DNA of 64,000 nucleotides from Caproicibacterium sp. BJN0003 (GTDB lineage: Bacteria > Bacillota > Clostridia > Oscillospirales > Acutalibacteraceae): NCBI RefSeq assembly GCF_026314295.1, contig NZ_CP111108.1:1116001-1180000 (forward strand), written 5' to 3'. Shown piece by piece: positions 25,061 to 33,577 of the stretch (positions are counted from its first letter, which is position 1; every line of letters starts with the position of its first letter). The position numbers were made by a program, and so were the translations under genes. Below the pieces are notes generated by a model, which was not told the DNA's origin, ran no database searches, and worked only from the letters and a program-made list of their open reading frames with translations.

Positions 25061-25750
25061 ATGGGATGTCCTTTTCCTAAGCTTGGAGAACGTTTGCAGC
25101 TTTGCGCCTCTTTTGTTCGTTCTGGGGTTAGACTATGTGATGTTGGAACAGATCATGGTTATCTGCCGATTTTTTTAGCAAAACAGGGAAAAATTCTTTA
25201 TGCGGTTGCTTCAGATATTCGTTCAGGCCCCCTTCAAAATGCCCAAGAGAATCTTTCACGCTATCATGTTTCTGATCTTGTGGAGACTAGAATCTCTGAC
25301 GGGATTTTGAAAATTGGAGAAGATGAGGCAGATGATTTTGTGATAGCCGGCATGGGCGGCGAACTGATCATGAAAATTCTATCACAGAAATCATGGGTTA
25401 AAAATCCTCAGAAGCATTGGATCTTACAGCCAATGTCAAAAGCTTTTGAACTGAGAGCGTTCTTATTTGAAAATGGATTTTTTACGCAGCAAGAAAAAGC
25501 TGTCATTGATGATAAAAAAGTCTATTCTGTTATGCTGGTTTCCTATGCACCGGAGAAAATCAGCCGTCATCCAGGAGATTTATATATTGGGCAAATTTGT
25601 GCGGATTCCGAAGCCGGAAAAGCTTACTATCAAAAGGAACTGGAAGATTTGGCGAAGCGCCGCAATGGAGCAATGATTTCTCATAAGAAAGCAGACGAAG
25701 AAAGATATGCTGCCGAAATTTTGGCGATTCAAAAGTTGGAAAATCTTTAA
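25061..25750 (+). CDS. trmK: tRNA (adenine(22)-N1)-methyltransferase
   Basis: TrmK methylates N1 of adenine 22 in bacterial tRNAs using S-adenosylmethionine. The 229-residue chain has the class I methyltransferase fold: motif I CDVGTDHGYLPIFLA near residues 27-41, SDIRSGPLQNAQENL near 52, and the catalytic motif VIAGMGGELIMKIL near 95. QPMSKAFELRAFLFENGF is also characteristic. AAGGAGCGAAAATACAA precedes the ATG. The nif3-like gene starts 12 bases downstream; the trmK-nif3 pair is conserved across Firmicutes. Confidence 0.94.
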   Translation: MGCPFPKLGERLQLCASFVRSGVRLCDVGTDHGYLPIFLAKQGKILYAVASDIRSGPLQNAQENLSRYHVSDLVETRISDGILKIGEDEADDFVIAGMGGELIMKILSQKSWVKNPQKHWILQPMSKAFELRAFLFENGFFTQQEKAVIDDKKVYSVMLVSYAPEKISRHPGDLYIGQICADSEAGKAYYQKELEDLAKRRNGAMISHKKADEERYAAEILAIQKLENL

Positions 25751-25762
25751 AAGGAGAGGATT

Positions 25763-26533
25763 ATGATGACGAAAGCACTTGATGTTTATCAATATATTGA
25801 CAGTTTTGCTCCCTTTAGTGGGGCAATGGATTTTGATAATCCGGGGCTTCTTGTCGGAGATGGTTCCGAAGAAGTCTCTACTGCAATTTTGGCTTTGGAT
25901 ATTACTCCGAGCGTAATAGAAGAAGCAAAGCAAAAAGGTGCCCAACTGATCATAAGTCATCATCCGGTTATTTTTACGCCCCTCAAAAAGCTAATTCCAG
26001 GGACAGCTCCTTATGAATTGGTTCGTAACGGAATTGCTGCTATTTGTGCGCATACCAATCTGGATATGGCGCATGGCGGAGTCAATGATTGTCTTGCCGA
26101 TCGTCTCGAACTGACCAACATCAGAACATTAAAAGAATATGCACCGGGATTCCGAGAGGCATTGATGGGGGATTTAAAAACACCAATGGCTCCTTTTGAG
26201 TTTGCAAAATTTGTAAAAGAATCATTACATGCCGACGGTCTTCGCTATACAAAAGGAGATAAACCAGTTCATACAGTTGGCCTTTGCAGCGGCGGCGGAA
26301 TCGACCTACTCGAAACTGCTATGCAAATGGGATGTGATGCTTTTGTAACGGGAGAAAGTAAGCACAATTTTCTGGTGGAAGCTGATTCTTATCATTATAC
26401 GTTGGTCGATGCCGGGCATTTCTTTACAGAAGATGTTGTCATCGAACCTCTCCGTGAAAAACTAGAAACCCGTTTCCCAGAAGTCTGTTGGATAAAATCG
26501 GTCGTTATGAAAAGTCCGGCTTTTTATATTTAA
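25763..26533 (+). CDS. Nif3-like dinuclear metal center protein
   Basis: A 256-residue member of the Nif3/YqfO family, hexamers with a dinuclear metal site and uncertain function. Conserved metal-ligand motifs are ISHHPVIF near residues 61-68, HTNLDMAHGGVNDCLAD near 94-110, GESKHNFLVEA near 197-207 and DAGHFFTE near 214-221. The chain is the short form (about 260 residues), without the inserted PII-like domain of the 370-residue YqfO. The start is one of two adjacent ATG codons behind AAAGGAGAGG. It is coupled to trmK upstream and rqcH downstream. Confidence 0.92.
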   Translation: MMTKALDVYQYIDSFAPFSGAMDFDNPGLLVGDGSEEVSTAILALDITPSVIEEAKQKGAQLIISHHPVIFTPLKKLIPGTAPYELVRNGIAAICAHTNLDMAHGGVNDCLADRLELTNIRTLKEYAPGFREALMGDLKTPMAPFEFAKFVKESLHADGLRYTKGDKPVHTVGLCSGGGIDLLETAMQMGCDAFVTGESKHNFLVEADSYHYTLVDAGHFFTEDVVIEPLREKLETRFPEVCWIKSVVMKSPAFYI

Positions 26534-26549
26534 GGGGGAAGTTTAACGC

Positions 26550-28310
26550 ATGGCCTTAGATGGCGCATTTTTACATCATTTAAAACATGAAATTGAAGAA
26601 ACGGCATTGGGAGCAAGAGTCGATAAACTTTATCAGCCCAATCGGAATGAAATCGTTTTGATCCTGCGCTCCAGAGAAGGAATCTGGAAATTGCTGCTTT
26701 CTACCAGAGCAAACAGTGCAAGAATTCATTTTATCTCTTCCATTCCAGAAAATCCAAAGGTTCCGCCGATGCTTTGTATGCTCCTGCGAAAGAGACTTGT
26801 TGGAGCAAAACTAGTTGGAATCCGTCAGCCGGGGCTAGAACGCGTTCTGCTGCTCGATTTTGATGCGATTGATGAATTAGGAGACCCTGTCTGTTTAACG
26901 CTTGCTGCGGAAATTATGGGCCGTTACAGCAACTTGATTTTAATTGATGAGAATGGAAAAGTAATCGATGCTTTAAAGCGGGTAAACGCAGAGATGAGTT
27001 CTGAACGTTTAATATTGCCGGGAATTACCTATCAGCTGCCGCCACCGCAGGCAAAGCTTTGTCTTTTGGATTTTTCGCCAGAAGAAATCATTCAAAAAAT
27101 GGAATCCCTGCCCGCCGATATGGAACTTTCAAAAGCCCTTTTGAAAAGTATACAAGGGCTTTCTCCAATCGTATGCAGAGAACTGCAATTTCAAATCGGC
27201 AGGGGACAGGAGCTTTTTAATCACACCCTTTCTAGCGAGATGAAAGAACGTACAGCTTTCTTTTTGGGACAACTAAAAGAAACCGTACTCCATTGTTCTG
27301 GAATTCCATATATGATATCCAACAATGAAAAACCGTTCGATTTTTCCTTTTTGCCAATTCATCAATATGGAACACAAGCGGTACTCAATCAAAAAGAAAA
27401 TTTTTCTGTATTGTTGGATGATTTTTATGGAGAAAGAGATCGCGTAGAGCGAATGCGGATAAAAAGTCGTGGTTTGCTCCATATTCTCTCCACTTCCTCA
27501 GATCGGTTAAGCAGAAAGATCAATACACAGCAGGGAGAACTGGAACAATGTGCAAAACGCGATGAGTTGAGACTTTGCGGAGATTTGTTGAGCGCAAATT
27601 TGTATCGGATTGAGAAGGGAGCTTCTTCCGTTGAGATTGAAAACTTTTATGAAGAAGCAATGCCAATTAAAACGATCTCTCTGGATCCAGCCTTAACGGC
27701 CAATCAAAATGTGCAGAAATATTATAAAGAATATCGAAAAGCACATACGGCAGAACAGATGTTAACTGTCCAGATTCATGAAGCAGAAAAAGAACTTCGT
27801 TATCTTGATACCGTTTTTGATGAGCTATCACGAGCAGAATTGGAACGGGATCTTAATGAAATTCGTGCAGAGTTGATGGAACAGGGATATATCAGAATTC
27901 CAAAAGGGACAAAACAAAAGCAACCGAAAGAATCGATTCCGTGGAAATTTATGACCAGCGACGGACATTCTGTTTTGGTGGGGCGAAATAACCATCAAAA
28001 TGATTTGCTTACTTTAAAAAAAGCTCATAAAAATGATTTATGGTTTCATACACAGAAAGTTCCAGGCTCTCATGTGATTTTGGAGACTTCTGGGGAAGCC
28101 CCTTCCGAAACAGCCATTTTGGAATGTGCTTCTTTGGCAGCTTTTTACAGTCACGCGAAAGACTCTGCTCAAGTCCCTGTAGATTATACGCTGGTACGCT
28201 ATGTCAGTAAACCGCAAGGAGCAAAGCCTGGTATGGTCATTTACAGAGAGCAGAAGACAATTTACTGTACTCCTGATCCAGAGATTGTAAAACGACTGAA
28301 GAAATCTTAA
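26550..28310 (+). CDS. rqcH: Ribosome quality control protein RqcH (NFACT family)
   Basis: RqcH binds obstructed 50S subunits and adds alanine tails that mark stalled chains for degradation. The older annotation was fibronectin-binding protein. The 586-residue chain has the NFACT-N domain (LGARVDKLYQPNRNEIVL), a helix-hairpin-helix region, a long coiled coil near residues 285-440 and the NFACT-R domain (SVLVGRNNHQNDLLT, KNDLWFHTQKVPGSHVIL). All domains are complete. AAGGGGGAAGTTTAACGC precedes the ATG. RqcP is not in the window. Confidence 0.95.
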   Translation: MALDGAFLHHLKHEIEETALGARVDKLYQPNRNEIVLILRSREGIWKLLLSTRANSARIHFISSIPENPKVPPMLCMLLRKRLVGAKLVGIRQPGLERVLLLDFDAIDELGDPVCLTLAAEIMGRYSNLILIDENGKVIDALKRVNAEMSSERLILPGITYQLPPPQAKLCLLDFSPEEIIQKMESLPADMELSKALLKSIQGLSPIVCRELQFQIGRGQELFNHTLSSEMKERTAFFLGQLKETVLHCSGIPYMISNNEKPFDFSFLPIHQYGTQAVLNQKENFSVLLDDFYGERDRVERMRIKSRGLLHILSTSSDRLSRKINTQQGELEQCAKRDELRLCGDLLSANLYRIEKGASSVEIENFYEEAMPIKTISLDPALTANQNVQKYYKEYRKAHTAEQMLTVQIHEAEKELRYLDTVFDELSRAELERDLNEIRAELMEQGYIRIPKGTKQKQPKESIPWKFMTSDGHSVLVGRNNHQNDLLTLKKAHKNDLWFHTQKVPGSHVILETSGEAPSETAILECASLAAFYSHAKDSAQVPVDYTLVRYVSKPQGAKPGMVIYREQKTIYCTPDPEIVKRLKKS

Positions 28311-28331
28311 ATTCTTTGAGAAAGGATTTTT

Positions 28332-28733
28332 ATGATGGATGATAAACAAAGAGAAAGTGATTTGGCCAGAGCTCATCAGCTGCGTGATGAAGTGATGCAG
28401 GGCCTTCATGCAGGAGAACCCGCGGAACGCCTGCTTCTGAAAGCAATCGAGAGTATGGCACTGACTGAAAATGATACTGTTTCTTTTGCAGAAGCAAAAC
28501 AAACTATGATCGCAGTTTATGGGGATGCTTTAGCGCAAAAAGTTCCCCTGGAGATTGAATTGGAAGAGTTCCAAAAGCGCAGAGAACGAATTAAAGAGTC
28601 ATATGAGCGCTTTCAAAATACAGAGGAACCGGATACTCTTGAGCGAATGTTGAATGCAATTCGTACCCATGATCATCGAATTGAGTATTTAAAAGCACGT
28701 TTAGCAGACCATTCGCAGGAACAGGAAGAATAA
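28332..28733 (+). CDS. Hypothetical helical protein downstream of rqcH
   Basis: I do not recognise this 133-residue protein. It is highly charged and predicted mostly alpha-helical, with no membrane segment or signal. An N-terminal region (ARAHQLRDEVMQGLHAGE) is followed by a middle section (ALTENDTVSFAEAKQT) and a likely coiled coil from about residue 75 (ELEEFQKRRERIKESYERF) to the end (HDHRIEYLKARLADH). Its reading frame, GAGAAAGGATTTTT ribosome site and gap of 21 bases from rqcH support co-transcription. A link to ribosome quality control is suggested only by position. A bidirectional terminator follows. Confidence 0.75.
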   Translation: MMDDKQRESDLARAHQLRDEVMQGLHAGEPAERLLLKAIESMALTENDTVSFAEAKQTMIAVYGDALAQKVPLEIELEEFQKRRERIKESYERFQNTEEPDTLERMLNAIRTHDHRIEYLKARLADHSQEQEE

Positions 28734-28734
28734 G

Positions 28735-28776
28735 ATAAAAAAACAGCTTTTCATTAAAAATGAAAAGCTGTTTTTG
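28735..28776. terminator. Bidirectional terminator at 28.75 kb
   Basis: AAACAGCTTTTCATT and AATGAAAAGCTGTTT form a 15-bp perfect stem with an A loop, flanked by A and T tracts. It serves the rqcH block and the converging lysine operon. Confidence 0.93.
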
Positions 28777-28794
28777 CTTATAGATTATAAAGAT

Positions 28795-29259
28795 TTAATT
28801 CTTTTGAACAGCACTTTGAATTGCTTTCAGCGTATCATTATAATCTGCCTCTGTTACAAGAACCGAAATATCTACATCGGAAGTCGTAACGATTCGAAAA
28901 TCGGTGTTAATAGAAGAAAACGCTGCAAAGATTTTTGCAGCCATGCCCGGAGTATTTACCATATTTTCGTCGTAAATATTAATCTTGCAGTTGTTGCTGC
29001 TGATAATAGGTTTAATTTGTGCTTTCTCTCGTAAAGCAGAAGTGAATTTTAAAATTTTTCCGAGATCTTCATCCATGATGGTAAAGGAAATTGCAGTAGA
29101 TCCCCCTTGATTTGGCGAAAAAGAAATCATATCTACATTTACGCCTAAATCTGCGATCTTTTCAAAAACCTTTGCAATAAAATCAGGGTCAACTGGACAG
29201 TTAAGCAAAGTCACAAGAGTAATCTCACTAATAGTGGAGATTGATTCATTTTCACGCAT
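28795..29259 (-). CDS. Stand-alone tandem ACT domain protein
   Basis: A 154-residue protein made of two ACT-like regulatory domains, similar to the C-terminal lysine-binding part of aspartate kinase. The first domain begins EITLVTLLNCPVDPDFIAKV and the second has INIYDENMVNTPGMAAKIFA and ending DISVLVTEADYNDTLKAI, like the aspartokinase end. No kinase domain is present. It overlaps dapB by one base (TAATG) and is the last gene of the lysine-riboswitch operon. It may sense lysine or bind a kinase encoded elsewhere; that is inference. Confidence 0.8.
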   Translation of the reverse strand: MRENESISTISEITLVTLLNCPVDPDFIAKVFEKIADLGVNVDMISFSPNQGGSTAISFTIMDEDLGKILKFTSALREKAQIKPIISSNNCKINIYDENMVNTPGMAAKIFAAFSSINTDFRIVTTSDVDISVLVTEADYNDTLKAIQSAVQKN

Positions 29260-30038
29260 TAAAATTGCCCCCCTTCTTTTAAAAGATCAGACATCTGATA
29301 AAATCCGGCTGGTTTTCCCGCAAGGAAGCAAGCAGCGTTAATTGCACCGATTGCAAAAATCTCTCTCGATTGAGCGGAGTGGGTCAATGTAATTACTTCG
29401 TGATGGCCGGCAAACATTACTTCATGTTCTCCAATAATGGTTCCACCTCGAATAGATGAAATGCCGATCTCACTTTTCTCACGTTTCTTTCTCTGAGAGT
29501 GGCGATCAAAAACATAATGAGTTTCATCCCGAACAGAAGAAATACCATCAGCAATCATTAATGCTGTTCCGCTAGGAGCATCTAATTTTTGGTTGTGATG
29601 TTTTTCGATGATTTCGACATCAAAATCAGTCCCGAGAATTTTTGCAGCTTTTTTTGCAAGCTCGATCAGCAGATTGATTCCAATCGACATGTTTCCAGAC
29701 CGAAAAATAGGAATTTCCTCAGAAGCTTTTTTGATTTCTTTTTCCTGTTCCTCACTGTATCCGGTTGTGCAGAAAACGACCGGAATCTTTTGGGCTTTTG
29801 CATAGGTTAGTAGGGAAGAGAGTGCTGCAGGATTAGAAAAGTCAATGATAACATCCACTTTTTCCGCTACGTTAATTGGATTCGAATAAACTGGAAATTT
29901 GCAGGGGGCAGAAGTTAAATCAATCCCTGCGACTACTTGAGCATTTTTTCGATTTTCCAATTCCTGAGCAACTACTTTTCCCATGTGACCATTACATCCA
30001 CTGATCAGAATTTTCGTTCCCATGATTTTTTTACACAT
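29259..30038 (-). CDS. dapB: 4-hydroxy-tetrahydrodipicolinate reductase
   Basis: DapB reduces the DapA product to tetrahydrodipicolinate with NAD(P)H in the diaminopimelate and lysine pathway. The 259-residue chain has the nucleotide-binding motif GCNGHMGKVV near residue 14 and the family signature EKHHNQKLDAPSGTALM, with catalytic histidine and lysine. RGGTIIGEHEVMFAGHHE closes the substrate site. The ATG at 30038 has only a weak site (ACAGG directly before it); an in-frame ATG five codons later (30023), giving MGTKILISG, is also plausible. It lies between dapA and the ACT protein. Confidence 0.95.
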   Translation of the reverse strand: MCKKIMGTKILISGCNGHMGKVVAQELENRKNAQVVAGIDLTSAPCKFPVYSNPINVAEKVDVIIDFSNPAALSSLLTYAKAQKIPVVFCTTGYSEEQEKEIKKASEEIPIFRSGNMSIGINLLIELAKKAAKILGTDFDVEIIEKHHNQKLDAPSGTALMIADGISSVRDETHYVFDRHSQRKKREKSEIGISSIRGGTIIGEHEVMFAGHHEVITLTHSAQSREIFAIGAINAACFLAGKPAGFYQMSDLLKEGGQF

Positions 30039-30055
30039 CCTGTTTCATGAATTTT

Positions 30056-30943
30056 TCAGAGAAGAGAAAGACTTTTTAAAGCATTTTTTAAAAGTTCTTT
30101 TTTGGATTCATCCATTTCTGTCAGTGGTAGCCGACAAGGACCGCAATTCATACCCATCATTTTCAGAGCTTCTTTTACAGGAATTGGATTCACATCTGTA
30201 AAAAGTGCATTCATAAGTTCCAAATATTTTACTTGAAGTTCATTTGCCTTTTTTAGATCTCCCAACAACATTGCTGCACATAGATCGTGCATCTCTTGCG
30301 GCATGCAATTTGCAAAGACTGAAATAACACCTTTGGCGCCAAGAGCCATCATTGGCAGAGCTTGGTCATCGTTGCCGGAATACACATTTAATTCATCTTG
30401 ACAGAGTGCAATGGTTTCAGAAACAGCAGAAATATTTCCGTTTGCTTCTTTTACACCATTGATCATTGGTAAATAGCTGAGCGCTTTATAGGTAGACGGT
30501 AAAACGTTTAACCCTGTACGTGACGGGACATTATAAATAATAATTGGAATTTGAACTCGTTGGGCCAAAAAAGTATAATGTGCAATTAGACCTTTTTGTG
30601 AAGTCTTGTTGTAAAACGGAGTGACTAGAAGAAGTCCATCTACGCCGAGAGCTTCCGCTGTTTTGCAAAGCTCCAACGTTTTTTCCGTAGAATTGCTGCC
30701 CGCTCCGGCAATTACAGGGATTTCCCCCCCAATTTTGTGAACGGTCAGATCAATGATCTTTGAATATTCTTCAGAAGTCAATGTTGGAGATTCACCGCTG
30801 GTGGCACAAGTAACAATTGCATCTGTGTGATTTCGCAGGTGAAAGTCCAGAAGCTGCTCGAGCTGCCCATAATTTACAGAACCATCTTCATGAAAAGGGG
30901 TAACAAGGGCGACAGCAGACCCGGTAAACAAAGGCTGCTTCAT
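30056..30943 (-). CDS. dapA: 4-hydroxy-tetrahydrodipicolinate synthase
   Basis: DapA condenses pyruvate with aspartate semialdehyde. The 295-residue TIM-barrel enzyme shows CATSGESPTL near residue 45 (T-S/T pair of the triad), IIYNVPSRTG near 133 with the catalytic tyrosine, and GVKEANGNIS near 161 with the Schiff-base lysine. GAGSNSTEKTLEL is also conserved. GGAGGAATTAATTGAATT precedes the ATG. It sits between asd and dapB in the operon. Confidence 0.96.
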   Translation of the reverse strand: MKQPLFTGSAVALVTPFHEDGSVNYGQLEQLLDFHLRNHTDAIVTCATSGESPTLTSEEYSKIIDLTVHKIGGEIPVIAGAGSNSTEKTLELCKTAEALGVDGLLLVTPFYNKTSQKGLIAHYTFLAQRVQIPIIIYNVPSRTGLNVLPSTYKALSYLPMINGVKEANGNISAVSETIALCQDELNVYSGNDDQALPMMALGAKGVISVFANCMPQEMHDLCAAMLLGDLKKANELQVKYLELMNALFTDVNPIPVKEALKMMGMNCGPCRLPLTEMDESKKELLKNALKSLSLL

Positions 30944-30994
30944 AATTCAATTAATTCCTCCAATAAAAGTGGCATTCGAAATTTCTTCGAACAC

Positions 30995-32074
30995 TTAGTC
31001 GAGATAGCCTTTTGCGGCCAAAAGTTCTGCCATTAAAACTGCGCCTCCGGCTGCTCCGCGAAGCGTATTATGGCTGAAGCATACGAATTTAATGGTATAT
31101 TGCGTATCCGGACGAAGACGTCCGATAGAAACAGCCATACCATTTTCCAGATTACGCTCCAGACGAGGCTGAGGACGATCTGGTTCACGGAAATAGTGAA
31201 GGAACTGCTTTGGAGCACTTGGCAGATTTAGCTCCTGCGGAGCTCCCTTATAGCTTTCCCAACGCTCAATGATTTCTTCTAGAGAAGCTTTTTTCTCAAA
31301 GCTGGCAAAAACAGCTGCCATATGACCATCCGATACCGGAACACGCAGACACTGACTGGTAACGCTGGGAGAAGTTGCTTCTACAATTTTTCCGTTCTCC
31401 ACATGACCCCAGATCTTCATAGGCTCCTGTTCGCTCTTTTCTTCCTCACCACCAATGTATGGAATCACATTATCAATAATTTCCGGGAAAGTCTTAAATG
31501 TTTTTCCGGCGCCTGAAATTGCCTGATAAGTGCAGGCCAGGACCTTAGTAACATTTAAATCCATCAACGGATGAATTGCAGGAACATAGCTTTGCAGGGA
31601 ACAATTTGACTTTACACTGATAAATCCACGCTTTGTTCCAAGGCGTTTGCGCTGTGCGTCAATTACCTGTGCGTGATCAGCATTGATTTCTGGAATGATC
31701 ATCGGAACATCAGGAGTATGGCGATTCGCACTGTTGTTGCTCATAACAGGGCATTCGTGTTTGGCATAAAGCTCCTCGAGCACTTTTGTATCTTCTTTTT
31801 TCATATTTACAGCGCAGAAAACAAAATCCACAAGAGCCGTTACTTTATCAACATCTTTTTCTGCGTCAAACACAATCATTTTTTTCATGCTTTCCGGCAT
31901 CGGGGAAGAGAGAAGCCAACGGCCTGCAACGGCTTCTTCGTAGGTCTTTCCTGCGGAGCGGGCACTTGCTGCAAGAGCAGTTACGTGAAACCATGGGTGG
32001 TTTTCCAAAAGCGTTGCAAAACGCTGCCCAACCATCCCGGTAGCGCCTATGATACCTACTTTGTACTGTTTCAT
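30995..32074 (-). CDS. asd: Aspartate-semialdehyde dehydrogenase
   Basis: Asd reduces aspartyl phosphate to aspartate semialdehyde, the branch point to lysine, threonine and methionine. The 359-residue chain is of the archaeal/fungal-type subgroup: [13 protein letters not shown] at the N-terminus (NADP binding), catalytic cysteine in [13 protein letters not shown] near 155, and [12 protein letters not shown]. The start is ATG at 32074 behind AGGAGGTTTCGGTCC; longer in-frame extension to 32161 lies in the riboswitch platform and is rejected. It is the first gene of the lysine operon. Confidence 0.95.
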   Translation of the reverse strand: MKQYKVGIIGATGMVGQRFATLLENHPWFHVTALAASARSAGKTYEEAVAGRWLLSSPMPESMKKMIVFDAEKDVDKVTALVDFVFCAVNMKKEDTKVLEELYAKHECPVMSNNSANRHTPDVPMIIPEINADHAQVIDAQRKRLGTKRGFISVKSNCSLQSYVPAIHPLMDLNVTKVLACTYQAISGAGKTFKTFPEIIDNVIPYIGGEEEKSEQEPMKIWGHVENGKIVEATSPSVTSQCLRVPVSDGHMAAVFASFEKKASLEEIIERWESYKGAPQELNLPSAPKQFLHYFREPDRPQPRLERNLENGMAVSIGRLRPDTQYTIKFVCFSHNTLRGAAGGAVLMAELLAAKGYLD

Positions 32075-32145
32075 AATGGACCGAAACCTCCTAAATTTTA
32101 ATGATAGAGAATTCTTTTTTATTCTTTTTATTAGCAAAACAAAAT

Positions 32146-32219
32146 AAAAAAAGCCGGACAAAGCCGGTCATCATTTTAGTCTCTGATACTGAACGAATTC
32201 GAGATATCTTCCCGAATCC
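32146..32219 (-). promoter_or_regulatory. Expression platform of the lysine riboswitch
   Basis: After the aptamer, minus-strand GGATTCG pairs with CGAATTC (a 7-bp hairpin), then a CCGG-CTTTGT-CCGG element runs into TTTTTTATTTT. The T tract suggests transcription termination, though the terminator stem I can draw by eye is only four GC pairs, so an unseen alternative pairing is likely. Confidence 0.6.
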
Positions 32220-32387
32220 GATAGCACTCCATCACAATGATGACAGTTGAGTTGCTTTCGCAAACGACACAACCAGAAAGCTTGTTTTGCCGCAAACAAT
32301 TTTCTTCGGCAAACGACCCTTTTTGAAAGCCTCTTCGGAAATTCGGCAGTCCTACTCTTTCATACTCATGCAGTTTGCGCCTCTATC
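32220..32387 (-). promoter_or_regulatory. Lysine riboswitch aptamer (L box)
   Basis: On the minus strand the conserved blocks occur in order: GATAGAGGCGC at the 5' end, CCGAAGAGGC, TTGCCGAAG, a GCTTTCTGG-type region, TGCGAAAGC, CTGTCATC, and GAGTGCTATC closing P1 with the 5' GATAG. This is the lysine-binding aptamer that lowers expression when lysine is abundant. It lies 146 bases before asd and controls asd, dapA, dapB and the ACT gene. Confidence 0.93.
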
Positions 32388-32395
32388 AAGTATTT

Positions 32396-32425
32396 ATTTT
32401 ACCATGGCTTGATATTGATTGTCAA
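32396..32425 (-). promoter_or_regulatory. Promoter of the lysine riboswitch operon
   Basis: Minus-strand TTGACA (32420-32425) and TAAAAT (32396-32401) are 18 bases apart. Transcription would start about ten bases before the aptamer. Confidence 0.72.
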
Positions 32426-32437
32426 TTTATTTATAAT
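32409..32437 (+). promoter_or_regulatory. Candidate sigma-A promoter for queA-tgt
   Basis: TTGATA at 32409-32414 and TATAAT at 32432-32437, 17 bases apart, overlap the divergent asd promoter. The queA ATG follows at 32511 behind TAAGGAGATTAAAT. Confidence 0.7.
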
Positions 32438-32510
32438 GATAAAAGATTATGACATTTCACAAATTTTAAAAAGAAATTTTGGGAGTTGTCGGTAAGGAGA
32501 TTAAATAAAT

Positions 32511-33557
32511 ATGCCACTTGATTTAAAAGACTTAAAAACAAAGGATTTTGCTTATGATCTGCCCAAGGAATTGATTGCACAAACGCCGATTGAACCTCGG
32601 GATGCGTCCAGATTAATGGTGCTTGATAAAGAGACGGGAAAGATCGAGCATGCACATTTTCATGATATTGTTAACTTCCTTCATCCCGGAGACTGTTTGG
32701 TCCTAAATGATTCTAGAGTTCTTCCAGCGAGAATCTATGGAATTAAGGAAGATACTGGTGCAAGGGTAGAGTTCCTTCTTCTGCGCAATCGTGGAAATGA
32801 TATTTGGGAGGTCCTCTGCGGTCCCGGAAAACGAGCAAAGCCAGGCTCGAAGTTTACATTTGGGGACAACCTTTTAAAGGCGGAAGTCCTCGAAATTATC
32901 GAAGACGGTAATCGCCTCGTGAAATTTAGTTACGATGGAAGTTTCTTTAGCATTCTAGATCAGATTGGACAAATGCCTCTTCCGCCTTATATCAAAAAGA
33001 AATTGGAAAATAAGGAACGCTATCAGACTGTTTATTCCAGAGAAGTCGGTTCTGCAGCGGCGCCTACAGCCGGACTCCATTTTACAAAGGAACTTTTGCA
33101 GAAGGTTCGTGATATGGGAGTTAAGGTGGAATTTGTTACGCTGCATGTTGGATTAGGAACTTTTCGTCCGGTCACAGCAGAACATATCACAGACCATCAG
33201 ATGCACTCTGAACATTATGAGCTTCCTAAAGAGACTGCTGATGCGATCAATGAGACAAAGAAAAATGGCGGACGTGTGATTGCAGTTGGGACTACCAGCT
33301 GCCGCACTTTGGAATCAGTTGCTACAAAAGAGGGATGTATTAAGGAAAGCGAAGGCTGGACTGATATTTTCATTTATCCAGGTTACCAATTTAAAGCTCT
33401 GGATGGATTGATTACCAATTTTCATCTGCCGGAAAGCACGTTGATTATGCTCGTTTCTGCTTTAGCCGGGTACGACCACATCATGAATGCATATAAAGTA
33501 GCGGTAGAGGAAAAATATCGTTTCTTCTCTTTTGGAGACGCGATGTTTATTCACTAA
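32511..33557 (+). CDS. queA: tRNA preQ1(34) S-adenosylmethionine ribosyltransferase-isomerase
   Basis: QueA moves ribose from S-adenosylmethionine to preQ1 in tRNA to make epoxyqueuosine. The 348-residue chain shows [20 protein letters not shown] at the N-terminus, [36 protein letters not shown] and the C-terminal [15 protein letters not shown], all signature regions. It is separated by 20 bases from tgt, the preceding enzyme of the pathway. Length is typical. Confidence 0.97.
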   Translation: MPLDLKDLKTKDFAYDLPKELIAQTPIEPRDASRLMVLDKETGKIEHAHFHDIVNFLHPGDCLVLNDSRVLPARIYGIKEDTGARVEFLLLRNRGNDIWEVLCGPGKRAKPGSKFTFGDNLLKAEVLEIIEDGNRLVKFSYDGSFFSILDQIGQMPLPPYIKKKLENKERYQTVYSREVGSAAAPTAGLHFTKELLQKVRDMGVKVEFVTLHVGLGTFRPVTAEHITDHQMHSEHYELPKETADAINETKKNGGRVIAVGTTSCRTLESVATKEGCIKESEGWTDIFIYPGYQFKALDGLITNFHLPESTLIMLVSALAGYDHIMNAYKVAVEEKYRFFSFGDAMFIH

Positions 33558-33577
33558 AAAATAAAAAGGAAAACGAT

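Noticed and set aside
32075..32161. N-terminal extension of Asd to an upstream in-frame start at 32161
   Set aside because: It would encode part of the riboswitch platform and T tract. ATG at 32074 has a perfect AGGAGG and begins the conserved Rossmann motif.
32438..32510. A preQ1 riboswitch before queA
   Set aside because: The short leader lacks the C-rich loop and A-rich tail of the preQ1 aptamer.
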